A stretch of 64,000 nt of DNA from Megalonaias nervosa (lineage: Eukaryota; Mollusca; Bivalvia; Unionida; Unionidae). A model generated the notes under the pieces. That model was not told where the DNA came from and searched no databases. It was given only the letters and a program-made list of their open reading frames with translations. Below, piece after piece: positions 1 to 10,405 of this stretch. Location: the NCBI GenBank assembly GCA_016617855.1, contig JAECUM010001772.1, positions 62,001-126,000 of the forward strand, written 5' to 3'. Each line of letters begins with the position of its first letter. The stretch's first letter is position 1. A program made the position numbers and the translations under genes.

Positions 1-183
1 TTTCTACAAAACTTGAAAACAGCATCCCACTGGAACACCTAATAATGAAACATTATGTAAATTGACTTTAATATAGAGAAAAAATATATAGCGGACAAAG
101 AACATGCAAAATGTGAACAAATTTTTGTTTTCTTCATAGTTTGCTGAATTGAAGACATTGTAAAGTTACTTGCATTTTTATTT

Positions 184-874
184 ATTGTGAATATTATCAA
201 AAGTGGTGAGCAAAATAATCAACTACCTCCTTGTAATCTTTCTTGTTTTTGCCAGATATCACAGTGAACAGTAGTGGTACTTGCTTCATATTTTCTCTGG
301 ACTTTAAGAACTGTGAACCGTTAGTAACTGATAAAAAGGTTTCCTCACGATCTTGAAGGTACCATTGACGTACCTTGTTTTAGCCTTGCACAGGAGTTCC
401 AGCTGATAATCAGTAGCAAATATTAAGTGGCGTTTGTCTTTGCAGATTACATCTTGTCTGAAGAAAGACTCTGTAATTGCATTTGACAAGTAGTCTTCTT
501 CCAGCAGATAATTGAAAATAAACAACACCTTCTTAAGAACACATATTTGATACGAATCAAACGTAATATAGAAATAGTTTATTCAGGATAAGATTCCGAT
601 TGTATTTGTCATGTAATATTCGATAGAGAAAAATAATATGTAATTTTTTTTAGGTTACCTTGAATGACAAGTCTGATGGATCCATAGGTCTTTCTCTATA
701 TCTGTTACATTTTCGAATCATGTTGTTGTAGGTGGGTCTTGATGCTTCCAGTTGTTCAACATCTATGTGCTCCTGAAGTACGCATTCTACAATATTCTGG
801 GCAGGATCAAACAAATCATGTATGGCTTTGACTCTTAATTGAAGAAAAAAATTCAATACATTTATGCAACACAA
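184..874 (-). pseudogene. MULE/FLYWCH-type transposase-derived gene fragment, two exons, broken
   Basis: Two neighbouring - strand coding blocks read as consecutive exons. The first (874 to about 655) ends at DPSDLSFK followed by a GT donor. The second (about 528 to 190) contains RHLIFATDYQLELL, then YVNGTFKIV, then MKQVPLLF and KKDYK, the series I know from MULE-type transposase domains in FLYWCH-zinc-finger-like animal proteins (the first D of the DDE triad normally lies in the 'DGTFK' motif). Here that motif is NGTFK, so a catalytic residue appears lost. A single-base slip near 304 separates TVHSS from the QFLKSREN segment. The FLYWCH finger and the rest of the transposase would lie outside the window. 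Either a decayed transposon or a degenerate exon pair; family assignment is from memory of motifs. Confidence 0.55.
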
Positions 875-1829
875 TAAGTTTGCCTTGAATTCGACTCAAT
901 ATACATAATTACAACTATACTTATGAAAATTTAGTGTTACTCATTATTTATATAGCAAAGTTTAGAACAGTCAAACTCATTTAGAACAGATTCTAAGTTT
1001 GCAGATATATTGTGTTTATGTATTATTAACGTGTCATCCTGTAATTGCTAGTTCACCAATAAATATATGTAATATAATTAAACTCTGACTCCTTGTGAAT
1101 ATTAACTGCCGTCAGTACACCAGGTTTAGCAGCATGTAAATGTGTCTGGTGTAGCTCAATGAATGAGTCTCCCTGCTTTTGAATGATGACAGGACAGGCA
1201 GTGACCTTGTTGCGGATGCTGCAATGCCATTCTGTAGTTCATTTGTTTTGTCTCTTTATCATATATGTATAACCATCATTAGCAATGAGTTTTCTCTTGC
1301 CTCTCTCTGCTCCCATGTCGACAACTGTGTATGTAACAACAGCCTCTGTCGTAGAGTTCTCTGTTTGGATTGAGTCATCTGTCAGAGAACTCCAATAAGA
1401 AAAAGAAATGCCATTGCATGTACTGGTACATACAGCTGTGAGTAAACAAACGCGCTTGCTTTGGCGTTACAAAAGATTTTCAATGGGAGCATCGATTGTG
1501 AAAAATTAAAATACTAGTTTCTTCATTCACTCAGTGCTCACAAATCGTTCAGGTGCGAGTACTAATTAATCATTACAAGGAGTATTTATTTCATTATTCT
1601 TTATGTTGTTGATGAAATGAGTCTGCTATAATAAATTTTCCAGATAAGTTCATAACTGGCCAGGGACCAACTGAGTGTTAGAAAATTGGTAAATATAAAA
1701 TGGTGTAATTTGTAATTCATTTCTATTAACAATATATGTTTGTTTGGAAGAAAAAATAACAAAACAACATATATACTTTTCTTGCATTTCTTCATGTAGT
1801 TGAATCGAAGACCTATTCATTATATCAAA
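875..1829. other. no gene seen
   Basis: AT-rich sequence with only short shadow frames in all six readings. No RNA gene, tandem repeat or convincing splice-bounded coding block was seen. It may be the decayed 3' end of the LINE next to it or ordinary intergenic DNA. Confidence 0.5.
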
Positions 1830-4257
1830 GGTGGAATGTTCAACAGGGTGTACTGGTTCAGTGCTTCTGTTTGGTGTGTCAAAAGCTGATCCAGGTTGTC
1901 TATAAAGGTGCTCTCTAAAAAGAGATCAGCATCCATTGGTGTTGACTCAACAATAGGATTGTTGTCTTATCGGTAATGTCCGGTGTGTATAATAAATTTT
2001 TTGCAACTACCCCTCCATTTTCTTCACATATTCTGTTTGTTATTCTATATCTTTCCTCAGCGGTTTTTGAGCATCTCAATATGATGTGGTTTTTAGAGTC
2101 GGTATGGCTCCTGCAAAAGCAGCATGGTGGGATTGTTCTTGTAAGGTGCCTTCTAAAGGCTAACTCCCCTGTCTCAATACATCATTTAAATAAAGGTACA
2201 TTTGACTTTGAATAGATGTATATCTTATATCCGCCCATTTTTTCCATATGACTTCCCAGTTTAACTCTGGGTTACGTATTTCCTTTTGCAGTTTTTCATT
2301 ATATAAGTCATTGATTAAAATATTATATATTTTATTTTTATTGCTTTTCCATATTTCCTCCGGCCACACAGGGGTGGTTAAAGCATTTTAGTTAGGGAGT
2401 TATTATTAAAGATTGTTTTGTTAAAGCGGTATAAGTAACCGTAAAAATAAATATGAATTCCTTCCCATGGGTGTTGCAGGAAGCTACTGGTATGTTTGAT
2501 TCTATTCAGAATAATTGATTTTTGTTTGGCGCTTAGGTTATGCACACCTAAACCACCTTTCTCTTTGGGTCTGTTGGTATATTTCTTGTGTATATAGTGA
2601 ATCCTATTGTTCCAAATATAATTTAAGATCATCCCCTCTATTTTATTTAGCATAGCTTCAGTGAAATGTATTTATGAAGTAATTAGTTGACTGTACATAT
2701 AGGTTTTAGCAACCTGGATACGCTCTGTTAGGTTCAATACAGTATTAGACCAAGTTTCAATTTGTCCTTCTATCTTTTTCAGTAGTATGCGGTAGTTAAG
2801 TTGAATAGCATTTTTCCAATATATTATTCATAACACTTTAACATGATTCTTAATTAAATCGGGGTGGGGGAGCCCAGGGTGGTTATCCCTCTTGTTGCCT
2901 ATTAATAGTATTTCAGTTTTGTCGTGGTTTATAGCTGAACCAGAGGCTTTCCCAAATTGTATGAATTAGTTTTGTAGATGTTTAAATGATGAACCATCTC
3001 TCGTGAAGTTTGAACAATCATCAGCGTGAAGCAGAGTTTTAAATTCGGCCTTTAGGTTTGGCAGTTTGATTCCTTGAATGTTGGTGGTCATTTTTATATT
3101 AATATTTAGTGCTTCTATAGTAATAGCATACAATATCATAGACAGGGGACAACCTTGTCTAACTAATCTTTTAATCTTGACTTCTTCTGTAAGCGCCCCA
3201 TTTACAGTTATTTTTGAAGTTATATTTTTTTACATTGCATTTATCCAGTTTATGACATTATTGCCAAAGCCACACGATTCTAATATTTCAGTAATGAAGC
3301 CATGCTCTATCTGATCAAAAGCTTTCTCTTGATTGAATAGAAGCATGACTCCTTTTTCACCTCTGCTTACTAGATAATCAATCACAGCCCCTATGGATAG
3401 AGTATTGTTTAGTATTTTCGACTTTTCCCTCCACAGCTTTGATTAATATCTGTTATAGTTTCAATGCAGTTTTTTATTCTGTTAGTAATGATCTTGCTTA
3501 GAATTTTGTAACCTGTATTTAGTAATGATATCGGTCTCCAGTTCTTTATATTGTTTCTGTCACCCTTATATATTAGTGTAATTATCCCTTCCTGCATGAT
3601 CTTTGGCATTTCCCCTTTTAATAATATGTTGTTAAATAAGAGTTAAAGTGCATATACTAATTCATTTTGAAATTTAATATAAAAGTCAATAGTGATCCCA
3701 TCAGAACATGGGGATTTTCCCTTTCCTAGACTATTTATAGATTTGTATATTTCATCAGCAGTGATGAATTTGTTGACCATTTCTTTATCATATTCTGTCT
3801 ATCTTTTGTACTTAGTGTTTTTAATGTAGCTATCGCTTGTAGTTAAATCTATATTTTGTGATGCGTATATGTCAGCATAATATGCCCATTTATTTTGTAA
3901 TATTTTTTTCTTATCCACATATAAACATTGTCAATTCTTATGGATTCAGTTTTCTTTTTTTTTCTTCTTTTTATTTCCAATCGTCTGTACAGCCCTCTCC
4001 CCTTATTGTAGACCCCACAGAATTTTCCAGCTCTTATTTTTATTCCTTGAGTGATATTATTTTCAGTTTGCTCCCACTGTTTTTCAATTTCTTTATCTTG
4101 TTCTGTTTGGGGTTCATTGTTTTCCTGTATTTCATTATATTTGTTGTTCCTAATCCATTGTTTGTGTAGCTTTTGCGTTTTGCTATGATATTTCCTGATG
4201 TTTTTAATTTCTTTTTTAATTTTTTCCCAGGCATTCATAATATCGCTATAGTCTCAT
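1830..4257 (-). mobile_element. L1/Tx1-type LINE, 3' half (reverse transcriptase), interrupted
   Basis: Read on the - strand this is the reverse transcriptase half of a non-LTR retrotransposon. Motifs in order: NWRPISLLNTGYKILSK (RT domain 2-like, about 3540-3490), QEKAFDQIEHG (about 3330-3310), RQGCPLSMILYAI (about 3150-3110), a degenerate catalytic box LHADD (about 3020) in place of F/YADD, and a C-terminal RPKEKGGLGVHNL (about 2560-2520). Many frameshifts and stops show it is dead. The 5' half, carrying the endonuclease, continues on the far side of the large element at 23883-24866, so this LINE copy was the target into which that element inserted. Clade call (L1/Tx1) rests on motif style only. 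The 3' boundary near 1830 is approximate. Confidence 0.75.
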
Positions 4258-4262
4258 GAGCT
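4258..4262. repeat. target-site duplication, left copy (GAGCT)
   Basis: The same five bases follow the right end at 23878-23882. They sit exactly where the LINE sequence breaks, so they mark the integration event of the large element. Confidence 0.8.
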
Positions 4263-4858
4263 AGCAGCAGGGAAGGTGAACAGACCATTTTGCCTGAGAC
4301 CTTATTTATGAAAAATGTGTGTGTTGGTTGTGTGTTGGATTTTTAATGTAGCTTTAACAATTTTTCAGTCATATCGCTACGATGTTTGTAGTGTGGCAGT
4401 TTATAGTGATGTCTAGCACTGGGGCATCATGCTGCAGACATGTAGCATGATGTCCCACCCAGTCACATTATCCTGACACCAGGCCGACCAGTCCTAATAC
4501 TAACCTCTTAATGCTGAGCGCCAAGCGAGGCAGCTGTTAGTACCATTTTTGTAAGTCTTTGGTATGACTCGGCCGGGGATCGAACCCACGACCTCCCGCA
4601 TCCGAGGAGGACGCTCTAACCACTAGGCCACCGGAGCGGTCTTTTATGAAAAATAAAGGTTCCTACGAAGTCTGAAAATAAAGGGTCAATAACGTCAAAC
4701 CAAAGCCGCTAACCAAACACATTTCGTTGTTGCGGGCGGAGACCACGTTAACGAAATCTTGTGGTTTAGTTAGTTTTTGTTGTTCGTTGTTTGACGTGTA
4801 TTTTTCCAACGCGTTTACGTCTAGGTCACGTACATGTGGTCTCACCCTCCCTGCTGCT
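4263..4858 (+). repeat. left terminal inverted repeat, split by a SINE
   Basis: Matches the reverse complement of 23611-23877 over its whole length except for the SINE at 4317-4642. The outer end begins AGCAGCAGGGAAGG and the inner end finishes CCTCCCTGCTGCT, which is the reverse complement of nearly the same terminal sequence. Each terminal repeat is thus itself bounded by short inverted copies of the element tip. Confidence 0.9.
4317..4642 (-). mobile_element. tRNA-derived SINE inside the left terminal repeat
   Basis: On the - strand it begins with a tRNA-like head: A-box-like TGGCCTAGTGG and B-box-like GGTTCGATCCC, about 45 bp apart (about 4632-4575). A non-tRNA body follows, ending in a TG-rich tail near 4317. 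Perfect 12-bp duplications TTTATGAAAAAT flank it at 4305-4316 and 4643-4654, and removing the SINE plus one duplication restores the match to the right terminal repeat. The body is also present as a second, head-less copy at 28110-28284, which confirms a dispersed family. The SINE is therefore younger than the large element. Confidence 0.9.
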
Positions 4859-4921
4859 GGTGCTAAAAATATTTTTAATGATACTACTGATCATTATGTT
4901 AGATTTATATTTGATGAAGAA

Positions 4922-5166
4922 ATGAAGCAACGAAATTATCTTCTCCGCGAACCTGAAGAATTTATAGAAAAACAACTTGGCAGACCACTCTCCGAAAAAG
5001 AGAGAAGTATAAAAAATACTGCGATACAGGATGATACTCGCAGGAGAAAAGAGATGGAAGAGTGAGAAAAAGAAGAGCAAGAACGAAGAAAAAATTGCAA
5101 GAGAATATTTTATTGGAACTGTTGATCTACTGGTGTCTATTTATGTGCTTGTATGTATGGGATTTT
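4922..5166 (+). pseudogene. small charged protein with C-terminal membrane segment (virus-type element)
   Basis: First gene inside the left terminal repeat. From the ATG at 4922 the product is about 80 residues: a highly charged, probably helical stretch rich in E, K and R, then a hydrophobic tail (YFIGTVDLLVSIYVLVCMGF) that looks like one membrane helix, ending at TAA (5164-5166). It is interrupted by a TGA at 5063 in the middle of the charged helix and by a one-base slip in the A-run near 5092. No family recognised. A small membrane-anchored virion or assembly factor would fit its place at the head of the structural cluster, but that is inference. Unlike its neighbours, it has no clear TATA-like run before the ATG, and translation could start upstream. 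Confidence 0.4.
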
Positions 5167-5213
5167 AATCAGTTCACCCTCTCCGCTGTAATTAAACCAA
5201 TATTATATCAATA

Positions 5214-6162
5214 ATGATTGGTGAACCTCACTCAGCTAGACTAGCTCGAGAGCGACTAGAAGCAATCAAGAAATATCTACCTGTCCGTGATTCTGTCAGA
5301 CACAAATTACAAGCGCATCAAGATCTCAAAGAAGGATTTGCAGAAGCCGCAGAAGAATTATTTAAACCTATTACAAAAACTACTAAAGGTGTTCTTCCCG
5401 TGTTGGAAAAAAATGCTGAAGCAACTGGAAAAATAGCAGAGCGAACTAAGAAAACAAAAAAAATTCTGTGAGAACTTCCAGGTGAGATAGCTGCGGCTCA
5501 GCCACAATTACAAGAAGAAGTACCTGAAGATATTGGCCAAGCTCGTGCTGAAAAAGAAGGTCATACAAAGGGTCATATACAAGGACGAGTAAGAGTTATG
5601 CTGATTGATAAATTTACCGTAGAAAGTGTTAATGATATTAGGAGAGCCAAAAACATAAAACATTTAGCTGTGAGCACCGCGAAAAGTTATGATAATAGAG
5701 ATCAATTTTTGAAACCAGAGTATCGTAGTCGTTTTATGAACCGTGATGACTGGAACAAATGGATATATCGCATACACTACGGAGTTGATCAGGTCAGAAA
5801 TGATGATACAAGATATATGGAGTTTACCAATGAGATAAAAATATCTTTTACAACAACAAAAAGTAACTAGTCCAATAACAAGTGAGAAGAAAGAATGGCA
5901 AGACACTCCCGGCGCAACTGGAAGTGGCTTTGGTACAGGTACAACTGGAAGTGGTCTTATTACTCCATATCCAAATAATGTTCTTGCCGATGTTGATCGA
6001 TTAGAAATTCTGATTGCCGGAAAACGAGCTGGTAGTAATTCTCCAGAAATCATTAATGAAGCAGCTGCTATTTTTCAACGATTATTTACAGGCGGTATCA
6101 TGGATATTAATGTGTATCAGTCTCTCATCAATGAAATTATCGACGATTACCACAGTGATTAA
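5214..6162 (+). pseudogene. structural-cluster protein of unknown family, ~315 aa
   Basis: Starts at ATG 5214 just after TATTATATCAATA. The N-terminal third is helical and charged (HSARLARERLEAIKKYLP, then many E/K). A region with DDWNKWIYRIHYGVDQV follows, then a glycine/threonine-rich linker (GSGFGTGTTGSG), then a short helical end finishing at TAA 6160-6162. A TGA at 5469 lies in frame between two long open halves that share one frame. A one-base slip in the A-run near 5838 shifts the last third. The charged N-terminus, the linker and the position upstream of the capsid gene suggest a minor virion or scaffolding protein. I do not recognise the family. Confidence 0.5.
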
Positions 6163-6189
6163 GCAGTTAGATATAATTATTATAATAAG

Positions 6190-6624
6190 ATGATTATACA
6201 TAATGCTCAATGTGGGCCAACCATGATGAGGGTGATAAATTCGCAATTACCTACATACAAAACATTCTACGGAGATGGACTCAGTGATGTTGTTCAGGGT
6301 TTATTTTCGAGGATAGCCCCAAAAGCAATACCGATTGCAAAGCAACTAGGAATGAAAGCTATTGACATTGTTCGTGAAAAGGGTATTGGTGCTGTTGGTG
6401 ATGTTGCCAGCAAAGCATTTTCAGCAATCAAGGATAGACTAGCACGATTAATAGGATGAAAACCTCATCCAGTGAAACTGGCCAGCACTGAAGTGATGCC
6501 TGCAAATGTTAGTAAAATAATAAATCAAGCCGCAAATAAAAAATTAGCGTCATTGGCTGGTGAAAAAGAAAAAAATATAACCGCTAGTCTGGTAGCAGGA
6601 AGTGGTTTTCATGTTAAACGATAA
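6190..6624 (+). pseudogene. small amphipathic protein, candidate membrane-active minor capsid protein
   Basis: ATG at 6190 follows TATTATAATAAG directly. The ~144-residue product contains a glycine-bearing amphipathic stretch (DVVQGLFSRIAPKAIPIAK, about residues 35-53) followed by a second helix, then a basic C-terminal half ending GSGFHVKR before TAA at 6622-6624. The one defect is a TGA at 6457, with the frame staying open for 55 codons beyond it. Placement directly upstream of the major capsid gene and the N-terminal amphipathic helix resemble adenovirus pVI-type membrane-lytic proteins. This is analogy from layout and composition, not a recognised homology. Confidence 0.5.
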
Positions 6625-6638
6625 CAAATATAATAAGG

Positions 6639-8005
6639 ATGTTCAAACGCATATCTGATCCTGCATTCGACATGGACGCAGCAGTTCTCAAAGATGAATC
6701 GGTACGTGATTATCAATCTTATTCTTATGACGCACATGTACCTGATGAGCGTGAAAGAATTGAATTACAAGTTCAGGATACAAGCAGATATTTCTTACCT
6801 GCTGAGGCATTTATTGAAGTCGAGGCAGACTTTTAAAGTTAGATAACACATATTACGGAATTGGTGATCAAGTTGGTTTTGTCAGTAATGGTATTATGGC
6901 GTTATTCAAAAGTGCCGCATATATGATTGATGGACGAGTGATTGAGAACTGTGATAACGACATCGACGTTGCCACAACGATACTTGGTCTTGCAAGATAC
7001 AGTGATGATTACTCAAGATCAGCTGGTCCATCAATGATGTTTGTCAAAGATACAACTGATCAACCAGAGCACAGAAATGTAACATTAAATGCAGCTGGGG
7101 ATACAGTTGTATCAGTGAATGAAAATTTCAGCTTGGGATTCGCATCACGTCGAGCAATGCTGGGCGACGATGAAAGATTTTCATGTGCCATTCCGTTGTC
7201 ACACATTTTTGGATTCTGTAGAAATGTTAGAAAGGTTATTTTTGGAGCCAAGCATACAATTGTACTTGTACGAAAAGCCACAGACGATGATGCAATATGG
7301 CACGCTAGAGGAGCTGATGATGCTGCAACTAGAGCACTTCATGGTAAAGTAATACTGACAAAACTTTCATTGTGGATGCCAACAATGACACCGTTGTTAA
7401 TCGAAGAACAAAGGTTACTTTCTTTCATGGACAGCGGCGGTAAATCAACATTGTCATGGTTAACAACAACTACAGATTCTATCCAGAGTAATATTAATGG
7501 TTTATTCACATGGCAAATAGCATCACAGCAAGGTGTCTCTGCACCGCGACATATATTTGTTGCACTTGAAGATGTTACGCGAGTAAACTTACAAATACAA
7601 AGTATTATGATATTTGACAAACTCGGCATTACTGAGGTTTCTTTGAGAATAAATGGACCTCAAGAACCAGCCAAGGATATTTTGTTTAATTTTGAACAAA
7701 ACAGTGTTGCACATGCGTATCATTGTCTGATGACGTTCATGGGACGTGATCAAAATATTGATACTGGTTTACAAATATCTCAGCAGGATTTTACATTGCT
7801 GTATCCGATCTATTACTTTTCGCTGGAACACTTGGATTTATCTAGGCAATCTGTCGTTGATACACACTTTTGAGCTTGTGTTACGCGAGGACCTATTGCT
7901 AATTACAGAGCAATCGCCGTCATACTCAGCGATAAGACAATGTTACATGAAGGTGCTGATGGTCGAATGAGAGTCACTGATGCGCCAGTAGAAACATGTA
8001 ATTAG
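6639..8005 (+). pseudogene. major capsid protein, double-jelly-roll-like
   Basis: Starts at ATG 6639 after AATATAATAAGG. About 455 residues, ending at TAG 8003-8005. The layout matches the DJR-like capsid family of Polinton-type elements as I remember it: an N-terminal segment with RYFLPAEAFIEVEADF, then NGIMALFKSAAYMIDG, then TTILGLARYSDD, and a C-terminal strand with ANYRAIAVILSD. Two defects: a one-base slip at the T/A run near 6832, which ends the first 65 codons at TAA, and a TGA at 7871 about 45 codons before the natural end. This is the shell protein that trimerises into pseudo-hexameric capsomers. It sits between the amphipathic protein and the basic hydrophobic protein, as expected for a morphogenesis cluster. 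Family assignment is by motif memory; structure prediction would settle it. Confidence 0.7.
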
Positions 8006-8024
8006 ATCATGAATAAAATTATAA

Positions 8025-8474
8025 ATGTCATATCATCATGTTAGTGTCAATCTGACTCCTGGTCAGATTAAAAAACTGCAGTCGGCATCAGCGAAAAAAT
8101 GTGGAGTAAAAATATCACTATCGCAAGAACAAATCGCAGGTGGTCCGAATAAACTATTGCTGACAGAACACCAGTTCAAGTATTTCAATGAAGCCAAACA
8201 ATCAAAGAAAGGTATACGCATAAATCTTTCTGCGGGCGCCATCAAAAACATTGCTAAGACAGGTGGTATATTTCCACTTCTTGCAGCTATTCCAGGAATA
8301 ATAGCCGCTGCAGCGCCAGCTGTTGCAAAAGCAGCTGCATTAGGTGCAGTTGGAACAGCTGCTTGAATGGCATTAAAGAAAGCAACAGGAAAAGGAATCA
8401 AAAAAGAAGGAAAGGGTCTGAGACTTCCAGGAACTCGATACGGGAAAGGATTAAGAATTCCAGGGACTCGTTGA
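8025..8474 (+). pseudogene. virion-type protein with hydrophobic centre and KGLRLPGTR-type C-terminal repeats
   Basis: ATG at 8025 follows AAAATTATAA. The N-terminus reads SVNLTPGQIKKLQSA and later RINLSAGAIKNI, two related 'NLT/SxGxIKxI' turns. A hydrophobic alanine-rich core (PLLAAIPGIIAAAAPAVAK) follows, and the tail carries two copies of a KGLRLPGTR-like unit. I recall this combination from proteins next to the protease in invertebrate Polinton-type elements; its function is not known to me. A TGA at 8364 splits the body from the tail (an ATG follows immediately at 8367). The final stop is TGA at 8472, overlapping the likely protease start region in another frame. Membrane association or core/DNA contact are both possible. 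Confidence 0.55.
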
Positions 8475-8834
8475 TTTTCCCATTGTCCAATTTGGACTTA
8501 CTCGATGCTGCTACGCGATTAAATATAAAAAAATTTCAGAGGTGTTTTTATGCGTGATCAATTACCATACAAACCAAACTCGATTGACACTGGTATCATT
8601 AATCTCGATAAAAACTCTGGCCCAGGTACTCATTGGGTTGCATACGCAATTGATCCATGTGGAATTGTTTATTTCGACTCGTATGGACTGGCACCACCAA
8701 AAGAATTTCTGAAATATGTTAATAGGCTTCAAAATATTCCAATCTGGTATTCAATGCTACCAACACAAAAAATAACCGACCCGCTGATATGTGGCCATGA
8801 AGCACTGGCGGTACTTGATGCTGTATCAAGATAA
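8471..8834 (+). pseudogene. adenain-like cysteine protease (maturation protease)
   Basis: The N-terminal block PLSNLDLLDAATRLNIKKF is followed, after a one-base slip near 8538, by MRDQLP, then GPGTHWVAY (catalytic His), YFDSYG (acidic/Asn position) and ICGHEALAVLDA (catalytic Cys in CGH). This order is that of the adenovirus-type C5 proteases of Polintons, which cleave capsid precursors during virion maturation. The three active-site positions survive. At about 120 residues it is short for the family, and the start is unclear: the frame runs back into the preceding gene, with no ATG where expected. It ends at TAA 8832-8834. Apart from the slip it has no premature stop. Confidence 0.75.
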
Positions 8835-8912
8835 AAAAAACACCTCATAAAACTGTACACGCGTACACTAGTGCACGCGCGAGTTCTGTTTTAAATAATC
8901 GCTAATCATATA

Positions 8913-9913
8913 ATGGTAGATATTTATGGAAGATCAACTAAAACTAAAACCCAACAAGCACCAGGTGAAGATTTACTCAAGCTAGTAACAAGGCAGATAA
9001 ATGATGAATTATCTGACCTGCTCAATCTTGCCAATGTTGATCCAAATGAACTTGTTGTATTTCAAAACCGTGAAGGAAAATTGAAGACGAGTAATATTTC
9101 AATCAACGATATTATTATTCGTAATCGATTATTGCGAGAAGGTCTTGTTGCTGTATATGACAAAGAGGGCAAACTTGTTCCTAGTGTTGTTACTCCGTCG
9201 TCGATCCGAGATAGCATAAGTGAACGATTGTTAAAAACCGGCGATATAATGAACGGCATCATTAACATGAATAACAAAAAAATTATTAATGTAGGGGAAC
9301 CAACAGATAATTTCGACGCTACAACAAAAAATATGTAGACGATAACAATATTCCGATGACAACTTTGTTGTCGACGATCAATGATGGAATGACCGCATTT
9401 AGAACTGAATTTTTTAATCATGTACAACTGTTTATGAATTTTCGCAGAAACGTAAACAGAACCACTAATGAATTTTTTGGAAGTCCACCAACCGTTGATA
9501 TTAAACTCACAGACGTTAACATGAAACTCAACGATATTGTTAGTGGAATTCCTAATATCGTTCAAAAAACTAATCTGATTAAAATTCCTCACACGCAGAT
9601 TAACAATATAGTATACACAGTATCATCAGGATCATCAATGTGGATACCAAGCGATAACACTATCAAACATACCGCAGAAGTAACTGGCTTGTACAGGCTG
9701 TCCATATTTAGTTCTGCAAAATTTAGGATATTTACTACATTTCCATGGCGTCATTCTACCGATAATTTTTCTGGAATTGTGTCTATTATATTAAATAAAG
9801 ATAACAAAGAAATATTTATACTGGAACCATCCGATAAAATAATAACCACAGCGTCTTACTGGTGGTATCTGGAATTTGTAGCTGAAACACCTCAATTATT
9901 TAATATAGTATAA
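8913..9913 (+). pseudogene. fibre-like virion protein
   Basis: ATG at 8913 follows AATCATATA. The N-terminal half ends with DIMNGIINMNNKKIINVGEP, a 'GDINMNNKKI..VG.PT..xDA..KKYVD' type motif common in phage tail-fibre shafts and in fibre-like proteins of invertebrate virus-type elements. After a one-base loss in the A-run near 9330 the frame continues as a long beta-rich C-terminal half (about 9340-9913) with no cysteines and many N/T/S residues, ending at TAA 9911-9913. A role as a receptor-binding spike is likely by analogy. The stop TAA overlaps the next gene's ATG (TAATG at 9911-9915), showing tight packing. Confidence 0.55.
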
Positions 9914-10395
9914 TGATAGACGTTCAGTGATATAGATACAATCAAGTACATGCGTGGCAAACTAAACTAAAAAATATTATTGACGATTATACAATAAAAG
10001 TGAAAAAATACCGAAGACGCTTGGTTGTCGTTGACATAGTTGTCTATTCAGTTTCTGCACTCATTGCTGGAACCGGTGTAATATTGTCAACGTTGACAGC
10101 ATCAGTGCCGATCGTTGTAACAATTATCGTTTCATCTGCAACAACTATCGCGGGTATTTTTAATATTATTGCAAAGAAGATAGATACAAGCACGAACACA
10201 AAATTACACGAGTATGTAGTAAAATTACGTACAGCAACGACAGCATATTCCAAATTATCATCGCTGATCTCGTCGTCGTTCAACGATGGTAGAATATCCG
10301 ATGAAGAATTCAGCACAATGGTAAAAATATACAATGAAGTATTTGATGACGGTGATGTAATCACTGCTGAAGAAATCAGGAATTTAGAGCAATAA
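9913..10395 (+). pseudogene. two-helix membrane protein of the structural cluster
   Basis: Starts at ATG 9913 inside the TAATG overlap and after AATATAGTATA. After a TGA at 9928 it stays open to TAA 10393-10395 (about 160 residues). It has a basic patch KKYRRRLVVVD, then two hydrophobic helices (about 10030-10085 and 10095-10160), then a polar helical tail ending in acidic residues (GDVITAEEIRNLEQ). This is a likely double-spanning membrane protein. I do not recognise the family; viral entry or envelope-like roles are speculation. Confidence 0.5.
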
Positions 10396-10405
10396 CAGTA
10401 TAATA

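Noticed and set aside
3858..4169. 103-codon + strand frame
   Set aside because: Antisense shadow of the LINE coding strand.
4560..4642. Functional tRNA gene
   Set aside because: A- and B-box present, but it is the head of a SINE with target duplications and lacks a clean acceptor stem.
7746..7970. 74-codon + strand frame at the end of the capsid gene
   Set aside because: Overlaps the capsid frame, which continues past the TGA at 7871 with capsid-like C-terminal sequence.
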